A DNA stretch of 64,000 nucleotides from contig NZ_CP141728.1 of assembly GCF_035621135.1 (NCBI RefSeq), forward strand, positions 2,542,001 to 2,606,000. Reading direction: 5' to 3'. A program made the position numbers and the translations under genes. This stretch comes from Sinanaerobacter sp. ZZT-01 (GTDB lineage: Bacteria > Bacillota > Clostridia > Peptostreptococcales > Anaerovoracaceae). A model generated the notes under the pieces. It saw nothing but the letters and a program-made list of their open reading frames with translations, ran no database searches and was not told the DNA's origin. Within the stretch, counting starts at the first letter, position 1; each line of letters begins with the position of its first letter. This document shows, in pieces, positions 35,287 through 43,339 of this stretch.

Positions 35287-35342
35287 TCGTGCAATTTTTG
35301 TAATTTTTTTTGCGTCTATACATATGAAGGGGGCGAAAACGT

Positions 35343-35684
35343 ATGGAGGGACAGACGAGAGGAATTATGGTAAAGAAACGCAATATTATTTATAAAGTCG
35401 ATTTGCATGATGTACTCTATATTAGTAAAAATTTAAGATTATCCTGTATAATTACGATATCAGGGGAACAGCATACCTTTTATGCGAAGTTCGAAGAAAT
35501 TCAGCCGTTTTTAAATGAAAGTTTTTTACAATGCCATAAAAGCTATATTGTAAACTTGGACAGGGTAATTGCATTACAGGCAGCTTGGTTTTGGTTAGAA
35601 AATGGAGAAAATCTCCCGATTAGTCAAAAACGCAGGAAGAAAAGCCGAGAATATTATCAGAATTATTTGCGGGGAAACTTGTGA
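35343..35684 (+). CDS. LytTR DNA-binding domain protein without receiver
   Basis: A 113-residue protein that is almost wholly a LytTR domain: DVLYISKNLRLSCIIT, FYAKFEEIQPFL and QCHKSYIVNLDRVIAL. It has no receiver domain, so it cannot be controlled by phosphorylation in the usual way; no membrane partner gene (LytTR regulatory membrane protein) is adjacent. It sits alone between the transporter terminator and the rpsB promoter. Targets unknown. Confidence 0.85.
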   Translation: MEGQTRGIMVKKRNIIYKVDLHDVLYISKNLRLSCIITISGEQHTFYAKFEEIQPFLNESFLQCHKSYIVNLDRVIALQAAWFWLENGENLPISQKRRKKSREYYQNYLRGNL

Positions 35685-35690
35685 TTTTTA

Positions 35691-35719
35691 TTGATTTTTA
35701 AACAGAATTAGTGTATAGT
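35691..35719 (+). promoter_or_regulatory. Promoter of rpsB-tsf
   Basis: TTGATT and TATAGT at 17-bp spacing, giving a leader of about 125 nt before rpsB. The leader contains short inverted repeats (CTGG/CCAG around the ribosome binding site) that might serve autogenous control, but I recognise no known rpsB leader. Confidence 0.55.
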
Positions 35720-35848
35720 GTTTAAGGATGTCTAAAAAACATCAAAAAATAATTAAAACACACACATGCAGTTACTTGAATACTGGTGCCTGAAAAGGTT
35801 GTTTTTTCAAGGATTAGCTGGGTGGAGGAAAAACCAGGAGGTAAAATT

Positions 35849-36595
35849 ATGGCAGTTATTTCAATGAAACAGTTATTAGAGGCAGGTGTACATTTTGGAC
35901 ACCAGACAAGAAGATGGAACCCTAAAATGGCTCCTTACATCTTTACAGAGAGAAATGGTATTTATATCATTGACTTACAGAAGACAGTAAAGAAGATTGA
36001 TGAAGCATATGCATTTGTAAAAGAAGTGGCTGAATCCGGAAAGTCTGTATTGTTTGTAGGAACAAAGAAACAGGCACAAGCTGCGATTGCAGATGAAGCA
36101 ACAAAATGCGGTATGTTTTATGTAAATGAAAGATGGCTGGGCGGTATGCTCACAAACTATAAAACCATCTCTATGAGAATTAAGAGATTGAATGAAATCA
36201 AAGCGATGGAAACAGATGGTACCTTCGCTGCTTTAACAAAGAAAGAAGTAACGAAGCTGAGAGGCGAATTAGAAAAGCTTGAAAAATATTTAGGCGGCAT
36301 TAAAGAAATGAAAAATATGCCGGGAGCAATGTTTGTTGTTGACCCTAAGAAAGAAAAAATTGCGATTAAGGAAGCGAGAATTTTGGGTATTCCGATCGTA
36401 GGTATTTGCGATACAAACTGTGATCCAGATGATGTTGATTACATTATTCCGGCAAATGATGATGCGATTCGAGCAGTAAAATTGATTTCTTCTAAGATGG
36501 CTGATGCTGTTATTGAAGGAATGCAGGGAGAATCCATGGACGATGGCGAAGCAGTAGCAGAGCCGACTGTAGAAGAAGCTCCTGTAGAAGCATAA
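35849..36595 (+). CDS. rpsB: 30S ribosomal protein S2
   Basis: A 248-residue S2 with [20 protein letters not shown] at the start and [24 protein letters not shown] and [20 protein letters not shown] further on. ATG 35849 is 7 nt after AGGAGG; an open frame further upstream lacks a binding site. tsf follows. Confidence 0.98.
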   Translation: MAVISMKQLLEAGVHFGHQTRRWNPKMAPYIFTERNGIYIIDLQKTVKKIDEAYAFVKEVAESGKSVLFVGTKKQAQAAIADEATKCGMFYVNERWLGGMLTNYKTISMRIKRLNEIKAMETDGTFAALTKKEVTKLRGELEKLEKYLGGIKEMKNMPGAMFVVDPKKEKIAIKEARILGIPIVGICDTNCDPDDVDYIIPANDDAIRAVKLISSKMADAVIEGMQGESMDDGEAVAEPTVEEAPVEA

Positions 36596-36645
36596 TTCTA
36601 TTATGCTTTGGAATAGATTGAAATAGTACAAAGGAGAGAAACGAT

Positions 36646-37560
36646 ATGGCAATTAGTGCAAGTATGGTGAAAGAGCTGCGCGAAATGACTGGCGCAGGCA
36701 TGATGGACTGTAAAAAAGTTTTGGTTGAAGCTGACGGTGATATGGAAAAAGCAGTGGAACTGTTAAGAGAAAAAGGATTGGCTTCTGCTGCAAAAAAAGC
36801 TGGAAGAATCGCTTCAGAAGGCTTGGTAAAGCTGGCTTTTTCTGCGGATGGGAAAAAGGCTGCTGCTGTTGAGGTAAACTCCGAAACTGATTTTGTAGCT
36901 AAAAACGATGAATTTGTTGAATTTGTTGAGGCACTTTCTGAGATTGCTTTGGAAAATGAGTTTGATAATGTGGATAGTCTTATGGATGCAGATTATCACG
37001 GAGAAGGGGCTGTTTCTGACGTTTTAAAGACAAAGATTGCTAAGATCGGAGAGAACATGAATGTACGCCGTATTGCAATATGCAATACACCTGGTACTGT
37101 CTATGTTGGATACATTCATGGAGCTGGAAAGATTGGCGTTATTGTTGGATTGGAAACAGAGGCTACTGCAGAAGAAGTTTCTACAGTCGGTAGAGATGTA
37201 GCAATGCAGGTTGCATCCATGAATCCTCAATTTGTTGATGAAAGCGGCGTTGATCCGAATTTTATCGAGCATGAAAAGAAAATCTTGATTCAGCAAGCAA
37301 TTAATGAAGGAAAACCGGCAGACATCGTAGAAAAAATGGTAGTTGGCCGTCTAAAGAAGGAACTAAAGGAAACTTGTCTCGTAGAGCAGAAATTCGTAAA
37401 AAATGGCGAAATGAGCGTAAAACAATATGTTGATTCTGTAGCAAAGGAAATCGGGAAATCTATTCGTGTCGCTGAAATGGTTCGTTTTGAAGTTGGTGAT
37501 GGTTTGGAAAAGAAAGAAGAAAACTTTGCGGAAGAAGTTGCAAAGCAGATGGGTAACTAA
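36646..37560 (+). CDS. tsf: Elongation factor Ts
   Basis: A 304-residue nucleotide exchange factor for EF-Tu. The UBA-like N-terminus has KELREMTGAGMMDCKKVL; EVNSETDFVAKNDEF is the EF-Tu contact. Transcribed with rpsB. Confidence 0.98.
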   Translation: MAISASMVKELREMTGAGMMDCKKVLVEADGDMEKAVELLREKGLASAAKKAGRIASEGLVKLAFSADGKKAAAVEVNSETDFVAKNDEFVEFVEALSEIALENEFDNVDSLMDADYHGEGAVSDVLKTKIAKIGENMNVRRIAICNTPGTVYVGYIHGAGKIGVIVGLETEATAEEVSTVGRDVAMQVASMNPQFVDESGVDPNFIEHEKKILIQQAINEGKPADIVEKMVVGRLKKELKETCLVEQKFVKNGEMSVKQYVDSVAKEIGKSIRVAEMVRFEVGDGLEKKEENFAEEVAKQMGN

Positions 37561-37591
37561 TTAAATTTTAATTTTATAAATACAATAAATG

Positions 37592-37640
37592 AAACGCAAG
37601 TTCTATAACTGGATGCATGGTTATATTGCTTGCGTTTTTT
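37592..37640 (+). terminator. Terminator after tsf
   Basis: AAACGCAAG/CTTGCGTTT with a long AT-rich loop and TTTTTT at the end. The following 100 bp to the minus-strand gene shows nothing else. Confidence 0.75.
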
Positions 37641-37737
37641 ATATATAGATTTGATTAATAGAGCGTATCTAAGGATTGGATATGATCCAAATTCAATAAA
37701 AATATTATCTTAAATCACTTTTTAAATCAATCTTTAT

Positions 37738-38346
37738 CTAAATGTTCTTTAAATTAGAAGAAATAATCCCTCTTGCCATATAGCTTGCCATTAAGAAAAC
37801 GATATCTTCAATAGAATTATAAAGCTTAATTTCTTCCTCATAATTGTCATTTATGATCGCATTGATTTCTTCGATTTTTAATTTTATGTATTGATACAAT
37901 AAGTACTTCCACTGGTTTTCATCCCAATAGATGTTGGTTCTAGCTAAGAAAGAAGATAAATCATCGGCAATTTTATACCATTCTATTGTTCTTGAATCGG
38001 CTAACAATGAATCTCCGTACTTTAATGATTCGACCACTTTCATTCCAGATTTAATAAATTCTGACATAAGATCCATTATCCTTTGTGCCGGAATTGTACC
38101 ATAAAAAATACTGAAAGTATCGTAAAACTCGGATGGCAAGGTTAGTAAATAATTTTTAACAGACTGCAAATTTTTAGTATCGTAGATTTCTGCTTTGATA
38201 TAGGAACGCATCCAGCTTGCCAGGTCCAGCCACAATTTCTGAAAAGCAATGATAATATTCACTTGATCATAGGTAAGGTAATTTTCATTTTGTGTTGTTT
38301 GATTCATGTCCTCTGTTTGATTGATCCAGCCTATCTGATTGATCAT
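37738..38346 (-). CDS. Unknown helical protein, 202 residues
   Basis: A mostly alpha-helical soluble protein with no signal peptide. Motifs WLDLASWMRSYI, FYGTIPAQRIMDL, EWYKIADDLSSFLARTNIYW and MASYMARGIIS recall, from memory, a Bacillus/Clostridium family of about 180 residues that is often misannotated as acetylglutamate kinase; no kinase motif is present. AGGAGG precedes the ATG. It is a single-gene unit on the opposite strand to its neighbours. Function unknown. Confidence 0.8.
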   Translation of the reverse strand: MINQIGWINQTEDMNQTTQNENYLTYDQVNIIIAFQKLWLDLASWMRSYIKAEIYDTKNLQSVKNYLLTLPSEFYDTFSIFYGTIPAQRIMDLMSEFIKSGMKVVESLKYGDSLLADSRTIEWYKIADDLSSFLARTNIYWDENQWKYLLYQYIKLKIEEINAIINDNYEEEIKLYNSIEDIVFLMASYMARGIISSNLKNI

Positions 38347-38493
38347 TTTCGATTCCTCCTGTTATATCTTAGTATTTCAGTATATGTTTTTCGTGTAAAG
38401 AATGAAACAAAGATTAAGAAAATCTTATTAAAATATCACCGATGTATCATGCGATTGATGACATAGTAAAATGACAAATTTTCACATTAAGTA

Positions 38494-38521
38494 TTGCAAT
38501 TTTTTCGTTTTCCGTTATAAT
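38494..38521 (+). promoter_or_regulatory. Promoter of tRNA-Gly
   Basis: TTGCAA and consensus TATAAT at 16-bp spacing, ending 14 nt before the first base of the tRNA. Confidence 0.65.
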
Positions 38522-38535
38522 AGTAAGAGTGATTT

Positions 38536-38610
38536 GCGGAAGTGGCTCAGGGGTAGAGCATCGCCTTGCCAAGGCGAGGGTCGCGAGTTCGAATCTCGTC
38601 TTCCGCTCCA
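38536..38610 (+). tRNA. tRNA-Gly(GCC)
   Basis: Complete cloverleaf: acceptor GCGGAAG/CTTCCGC, D arm with GGCTCAGGGGTAGAGC, anticodon stem CGCCT/AGGCG with loop TGCCA giving anticodon GCC, T arm with GTTCGAATC, and an encoded CCA end. It is a single-gene unit with its own promoter and terminator. Confidence 0.98.
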
Positions 38611-38611
38611 G

Positions 38612-38654
38612 AAAAAGATATGGTTTTCCGCCAAGGGAAACTGTGTCTTTTTTT
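38612..38654 (+). terminator. Terminator after tRNA-Gly
   Basis: An 18-bp stem, left arm starting AAAAAGATA and right arm ending GTGTCTTTTT, where every mismatch is a G-U pair, with a 5-nt loop and eight T residues. Confidence 0.9.
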
Positions 38655-38758
38655 ATGTGGTTAAATATAGTATGATGGATAATAAAACAAACTTGATGTT
38701 GACCCCGGCAGGTTACCTAAAGTTGAACGAACCCCCATCATAAACTGACATAAACGAT

Positions 38759-38905
38759 ATGCAATCGCTAGAAATAGAAAGAATGTATGTAGCAAAGGAA
38801 TTTCAAGGCGAAGGATTAGGCAGTGTTCTTATGGACAAGGCTATTGATATAGCGAACACGGGAAAAAAATTATATTGTTTTTTAACAAAGAAGCGAGGTT
38901 TTTAA
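38759..38905 (+). pseudogene. GNAT acetyltransferase remnant
   Basis: A 48-codon frame holding the acetyl-CoA-binding core of a GNAT enzyme (IERMYVAKEFQGEGLGSVLM, with the QGEGLG pyrophosphate loop), then a stop soon after. The N-terminal two strands and the C-terminal half of the fold are missing, and no good ribosome binding site precedes it. It is the relic of a full acetyltransferase gene of about 150 codons. Confidence 0.75.
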
Positions 38906-38930
38906 AAGCACATGTGAGGGAGAAGTAAGA

Positions 38931-39356
38931 ATGAGCCAGACGCACATTTTTTCAATTCAAAAACCAGAGTTCCATATGCACGATTGTTATGTAACCAATG
39001 TGTTATTATCCGAACAATCTTTGATTTTTGAATTAGAGCACGGAATGTATATTTTAAAGAATAAAGATTATATCCAAACAGGGCCTGCAAAATTGGTTTT
39101 TACCAAGTTTTCCAATCCAGAATGCGAAATTCAATACCTTCGAGATAATCATAGGGAATGCATCAACATGGAAACATTGCAAAAAGATTTGGAAAGCGGA
39201 TATATTGACATGATTCATGAAATGTATAATGAATCCGTTGCTCATTTTGAGGGGATTTTGATTCAAGGTTCAGAGTGGAAAACCATTGAAATGAATGTTT
39301 TCTTCCGTGGGCTAACAATTTATTATGAGGAAGGGGTATTAAGCGAAAATGGATAA
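38931..39356 (+). CDS. Unknown protein, 141 residues
   Basis: An intact frame with a GAGGGAG ribosome binding site. The product is soluble and acidic, with beta-strand-like segments (CYVTNVLLSEQSLIFELEHG, MNVFFRGLTIYYEEG) and no recognisable motif. Its neighbours on both sides are gene fragments, so it may be a recently acquired or isolated gene; it could also be on its way out. No function proposed. Confidence 0.65.
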   Translation: MSQTHIFSIQKPEFHMHDCYVTNVLLSEQSLIFELEHGMYILKNKDYIQTGPAKLVFTKFSNPECEIQYLRDNHRECINMETLQKDLESGYIDMIHEMYNESVAHFEGILIQGSEWKTIEMNVFFRGLTIYYEEGVLSENG

Positions 39357-39417
39357 GCAAATGCTAAAAAAGCGTTCGCAAGCTCTATCTTAGAACCGAA
39401 GATGCTTCGGAATATTG

Positions 39418-39561
39418 GCTAAGCTTTCAACCTTATTAGCGGACAACGGAATTGGAATTTTTGCCATATCAACCTATAATACGGACTATATACTTACAAA
39501 ATCTGAAAATTACACGAAGGCATTAGAGGTCTTAAAACAAGCCGATTATCAAATTGATTAA
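39418..39561 (+). pseudogene. ACT-domain protein remnant (C-terminal part)
   Basis: Translation gives AKLSTLLADNGIGIFAISTY then NTDYILTKSENYTKALEVL and a stop. This is the end of a small ACT-domain protein (the family with IFAISTYNTDYILV near its C-terminus, usually about 130 residues). No start codon or upstream domain precedes it in frame; the preceding bases include stops. Confidence 0.75.
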
Positions 39562-40045
39562 AGAGTAGGATAGGATTTTAAATATCAGCATTATAGATAT
39601 GCATAAATGATTTTGATGAATGGGATACGATATAAACGCCATGCATCTTCTTTTTGTGGGGGTTTTGAATGGGAAAATTCAGAATCCTCGTTTTTCATAT
39701 GTGAAGAAGAATCAAGTATCTATTTGAAGCTTCCAAAAAGTATCTATGATCCGGGGACAGTTTGAAATGAACGTCTTGTCAGGTAATGATAAATAATGTC
39801 CAATCTCTTTCTTTGCAGAAAAAGATTAGAATGAATATATCTTCCAAGCAAAATGATTGTGGGATATTCTCAGTTCCTTTTGGTTTGGCAGCATGGTATA
39901 CTTTAAAAGTAATAAAAGTATGAAGATCATGGTCTTTCTGTTAAAAAAATATGGGATTACGGGTATAGACAGTAAAAGAAATCAAAATAAGATTCTTGAT
40001 CTTATAGGAAATCAATAATAGCAGGGAAGGTTAGAAAGGAGAAAC
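39562..40045. other. Gap with short broken frames, no functional gene seen
   Basis: About 480 bp between the ACT remnant and the chemoreceptor gene. Short plus-strand frames occur at 39607-39765 (52 codons), 39831-39923 (30) and 39920-40018 (32), none with a convincing ribosome binding site or recognised motif. They look like decay products of former genes. Confidence 0.5.
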
Positions 40046-41869
40046 ATGAGAAGCTTAAAAGTAAAAATAATTACAGTAATTTTGTTAATAGCGGTCGTAT
40101 CCTCTTTAGCAACTGTGAGCATCGGATTAGTAAAAAGCTATCAGCTGACTGAAAATGTAATTGGGACACAATTTGAAGACAAGTTAACCGGCGGGAATAA
40201 TGTTTTGAAAATGTATTTGGAGGATCAATTCGGTGTTTTGCATCTTTCTAATACAGAGAAGTTAGTAGATGCATCCGGTAAAGCGATCGAAGGTAGGTAT
40301 GAGAATATAGATGCAGTATCCGATAAAATGAGTTTGGTTGCCACTGTTTTCTCCAAAACAGGAGATGATTTCACAAGAATTTTGACTACAATTAAAGATG
40401 AAAAAGGGCAAAGAGTTGTTGGTACGGTTTTAGACCCGTTAGGAGATGCATATGAAGCAGTTTCTAAGGGAGCTGTTTTTTCTGGTGAGACAGATATCCT
40501 TGGAGAAAAATACATAGCAAAATATGAACCAATGTTTGACGAAAATCAAGAGGTTATAGGAGTCTACTTTGTAGGAGTTCCAATGACAAAGGTACATTTA
40601 ATCGTAGATGAAGGAATGAAGAGTACGTTAAAATCCGTAATTTTATTGATTTTAGTATTTTTGATTTTTGTCTGTTTTATCAGCTATTTTGTTGCATCTT
40701 CCATTGCGAAGCCGATTCACAAGGTTACAGTTGCTGCAAAACAAATTGCGAGCGGGAATTTTGATGTAGAACTGGATGTGAAGTCGCAAGATGAGGTTGG
40801 GCAGCTTGCGGATGCATTTCATCTTACCATACAGCAGCTTCTGAACTACCAAGGATACATAGATGAAATTTCTGATACACTTCAAAACATTTCAGACGGT
40901 AATTTGGAAGTAAAGCTGCAGAGAGATTATGCAGGGCAATTTAAAAAAATAAAGGATAATATGGAAGTCCTTCTGCTAAAATTAAATACAACTTTCTTGC
41001 AGATGAATCAATCAGCCGATCAAGTGGCAAGCGGCTCCGATCAGGTTGCAAACGGTGCACAGGCTCTTTCGCAGGGAGCGACCGAGCAGGCAAGCTCCAT
41101 TGAAGAATTATCTGCATCCATCTCGGAAATTGCGGATCAGATCAAGCAAAATGCAGAAAATGCAATGCTTGCAAGTGGAAAAGCGGAAACCGCAGGAAGG
41201 GAGCTCTTCGAAAGCAATAGAGAAATGACAGATTTGTTAGAAGCGATGGACAATATTACGTTAAAGTCTTCTGAAATTTCTAAGATTATCCAAATGATTG
41301 AAGAGATTGCTTTTCAGACAAATATTCTTGCTTTAAATGCAGCGGTAGAGGCGGCACGCGCCGGAGCGGCGGGTAAAGGATTTGCTGTCGTTGCAGATGA
41401 AGTCCGTAACCTCGCAGGAAAATCTGCGGAAGCAGCGAAAGGTACCACTTTGCTAATCGAAGAAACCGTAGATGCAGTACGTAGTGGGTCGGTGATTGCG
41501 GAGAAGACCGCAAAATCTTTAGCTGCAGGTTCAGAAATAACAAAAGAGACTGTGCAATTGATTGAAAAAATTGCGGAGGCATCCAATCAGCAAGCCGTAT
41601 CGGTCGATCAGGTCAATCTTGGGGTTGAGCAGATTTCTGCCGTAGTTCAGACAAATGCAGCAACGGCTGAGGAAAGTGCGGCTGCTAGTGAAGAGCTATC
41701 GGGACAGTCCAATGTCTTAAAAGGATTGATTCAAAAATTCAAGAGGAAGAATGAAAAGGATTCTGACTCTTTCATCGGAGAGATGTCTTATTTTGCAGGC
41801 CAAAGTGACGAGTTAAGAAGCGCGGAGAGAACGGATTCGTATGTATCTGATGACGGGGGCAAGTATTAA
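40046..41869 (+). CDS. Methyl-accepting chemotaxis protein
   Basis: A 607-residue transmembrane receptor. Helix 1 at about 5-27, an extracellular single-Cache domain (about 35-190, with GVYFVGVPM), helix 2 at about 197-220, a HAMP domain, and a signalling domain whose hairpin tip is [20 protein letters not shown] (about 419-438). It would pass an extracellular signal to CheA/CheW and is thus a sign of motility. The ligand is unknown; no che genes are near. GAAAGGAG precedes the ATG. Confidence 0.95.
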   Translation: MRSLKVKIITVILLIAVVSSLATVSIGLVKSYQLTENVIGTQFEDKLTGGNNVLKMYLEDQFGVLHLSNTEKLVDASGKAIEGRYENIDAVSDKMSLVATVFSKTGDDFTRILTTIKDEKGQRVVGTVLDPLGDAYEAVSKGAVFSGETDILGEKYIAKYEPMFDENQEVIGVYFVGVPMTKVHLIVDEGMKSTLKSVILLILVFLIFVCFISYFVASSIAKPIHKVTVAAKQIASGNFDVELDVKSQDEVGQLADAFHLTIQQLLNYQGYIDEISDTLQNISDGNLEVKLQRDYAGQFKKIKDNMEVLLLKLNTTFLQMNQSADQVASGSDQVANGAQALSQGATEQASSIEELSASISEIADQIKQNAENAMLASGKAETAGRELFESNREMTDLLEAMDNITLKSSEISKIIQMIEEIAFQTNILALNAAVEAARAGAAGKGFAVVADEVRNLAGKSAEAAKGTTLLIEETVDAVRSGSVIAEKTAKSLAAGSEITKETVQLIEKIAEASNQQAVSVDQVNLGVEQISAVVQTNAATAEESAAASEELSGQSNVLKGLIQKFKRKNEKDSDSFIGEMSYFAGQSDELRSAERTDSYVSDDGGKY

Positions 41870-41938
41870 AAGGGTATATGATTTTGCTTCATTTATGATA
41901 TAATTAATATAACGATTTAAGGAAATGAGGAAAATAGA

Positions 41939-42364
41939 GTGGAAGATCGAAAGAAAAAAGCGGTGGAGTTGCACCATAAAGGTTATAATTGTACGCAGGC
42001 GGTCGTTTGTTCTTATTGTGATTTATTTGGCATGGATGAAGCAGAGGCTTTTCGTATCTCAGAAGGTTTTGGAGGAGGTATGGGCGGAATGCACGATGGT
42101 ACCTGTGGTGCAGTAACGGGAGCCTATATGTTGGCTGGATTGAAAAAAAGCAGCGGAGATGTACAAAAAGCAGTCACTAAAAAAGACACGTATCGCATGG
42201 TAAGAGAAATTTCAGCGGCATTTAAAGAAAAAAATACCTCCACAATCTGTGCGGATTTGCTTGGAGCAAAGGGGCAGCCGAAGCTTCGTTCTTGTGATGG
42301 ATGCATTGAAGATGCCTGCGAGATCGCTGAAAAAATTGTTTTAGAAAATCTTTTAGAGGATTAA
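41939..42364 (+). CDS. C-GCAxxG-C-C family redox protein
   Basis: A 141-residue protein with the family pattern: Cys in KGYNCTQAV, then GTCGAVTGAYM, and two or more late cysteines (ICADLL, RSCDGCIEDAC). Predicted redox or metal-binding; function not established. The start is GTG after AAGGAAATGAGG. It has its own unit closed by a strong hairpin. Confidence 0.9.
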   Translation: MEDRKKKAVELHHKGYNCTQAVVCSYCDLFGMDEAEAFRISEGFGGGMGGMHDGTCGAVTGAYMLAGLKKSSGDVQKAVTKKDTYRMVREISAAFKEKNTSTICADLLGAKGQPKLRSCDGCIEDACEIAEKIVLENLLED

Positions 42365-42397
42365 AAAATACCTTGCAGATAGACTGCAAGGTATTTT
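42365..42397. terminator. Bidirectional terminator between the redox protein and deoD
   Basis: A perfect 14-bp stem, AAAATACCTTGCAG/CTGCAAGGTATTTT, with a 5-nt loop; A and T runs flank it. Confidence 0.85.
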
Positions 42398-42412
42398 AAA
42401 CAGCAAGTTTTT

Positions 42413-43111
42413 TTAAAGATCCAAAGCGATTTCCATCATTTGATTAAAATTCTTTTGGCGGTCTTCGACAGAGGCCTTCTCACCCGTAATAAAGTTGTCA
42501 CTGATGGTTACCATAGCTAAGGCTTTTGCGCCAAGCTTAGCTGCGTTCATATAGAGAGCAGCCGCTTCCATTTCAACTGCAAGTGTACCGAGAGCTGCCC
42601 ATTTTTTCCACCATTGCGGATTAGCTTCATAAAATACATCACAAGAAACAATGTTTCCCGCATGGACAGGAATGTTTAGTGCATCAGCAGCAGCTTTTGC
42701 TTTTAATAATAAATCAAAGTCAGCGCAAGGTGCGAAAGACCCTGGTAATTCATAAGTGTGCGCCCAATTAGAGTCTGTGGAAGCACTTAGTCCAAGAACG
42801 ATGTCTTTTGTTTTAATCTGTTCCTGAAATGAACCTGCTGTACCAATTCGTATTAGATTTTTCACCTCAAAATGTGTAATCAACTCATAAGAATAAATGC
42901 CCATGGAAGGCATTCCCATACCGGAGCCTTGTACAGAAATTCGTTTTCCCTTATATATACCTGTGAATCCCAGCATACCGCGTATTTCATTATAGCAGGT
43001 AACATCCTTTAAATACGTATCCGCAATGAATTTTGCCCGAAGCGGGTCGCCTGGAAGCAAAATGGTCTCTGCGATATCTCCTTTCGAACCGTTAATATGT
43101 AATGTACCCAT
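42413..43111 (-). CDS. deoD: Purine nucleoside phosphorylase, DeoD type
   Basis: A 232-residue enzyme splitting purine nucleosides with phosphate. Begins MGTLHINGSKGDIAETILLP then the phosphate-binding GDP; RIGTAGSFQ, VEMEAAALYM and ISDNFITGE match the hexameric DeoD family. ATG 43111 follows AAGGAGAGG; a longer frame adds 22 residues without a binding site. Single gene with a palindrome near its promoter. Confidence 0.96.
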   Translation of the reverse strand: MGTLHINGSKGDIAETILLPGDPLRAKFIADTYLKDVTCYNEIRGMLGFTGIYKGKRISVQGSGMGMPSMGIYSYELITHFEVKNLIRIGTAGSFQEQIKTKDIVLGLSASTDSNWAHTYELPGSFAPCADFDLLLKAKAAADALNIPVHAGNIVSCDVFYEANPQWWKKWAALGTLAVEMEAAALYMNAAKLGAKALAMVTISDNFITGEKASVEDRQKNFNQMMEIALDL

Positions 43112-43168
43112 GAAACCTCTCCTTTTTTCTTCAAGATTGCATAAAATGATTGGAAATAATTTTAATAA

Positions 43169-43187
43169 TTGATTCATAAAGAATCAA
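43169..43187 (-). promoter_or_regulatory. Palindrome at the deoD promoter, candidate operator
   Basis: TTGATTC-ATAAA-GAATCAA, a perfect 7-bp inverted repeat, starts 4 bp downstream of a minus-strand TATAAT (43192-43197). Location just after the -10 box fits a repressor site. The regulator is not known. Confidence 0.5.
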
Positions 43188-43269
43188 AAATATTATATCA
43201 TAAATCAAAGAAAATAGATAATTTTATGTTGTATAAAATCCAAGGAGTGGAATAATAACGGGTGATATC

Positions 43270-43298
43270 TTTACTTGTGCGGCAATTTAGAGTATGAT
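43270..43298 (+). promoter_or_regulatory. Candidate promoter of the acyl-CoA synthetase gene
   Basis: TTTACT and TATGAT at 17-bp spacing, 41 bp before the start codon. Confidence 0.45.
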
Positions 43299-43339
43299 TA
43301 ATATATGTGATGCAGATGCAGACAAAGGAGACAAACAAT

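Noticed and set aside
35720-35848. A possible riboswitch or S2 leader before rpsB
   Set aside because: Only weak short inverted repeats are visible and no known consensus fits.
38471-38743. A 90-codon plus-strand frame
   Set aside because: It runs straight through the tRNA-Gly gene and its terminator, so it cannot be a protein gene.
38672-38743. A 23-codon frame after the tRNA terminator
   Set aside because: No ribosome binding site or recognised motif; probably part of the decayed region.
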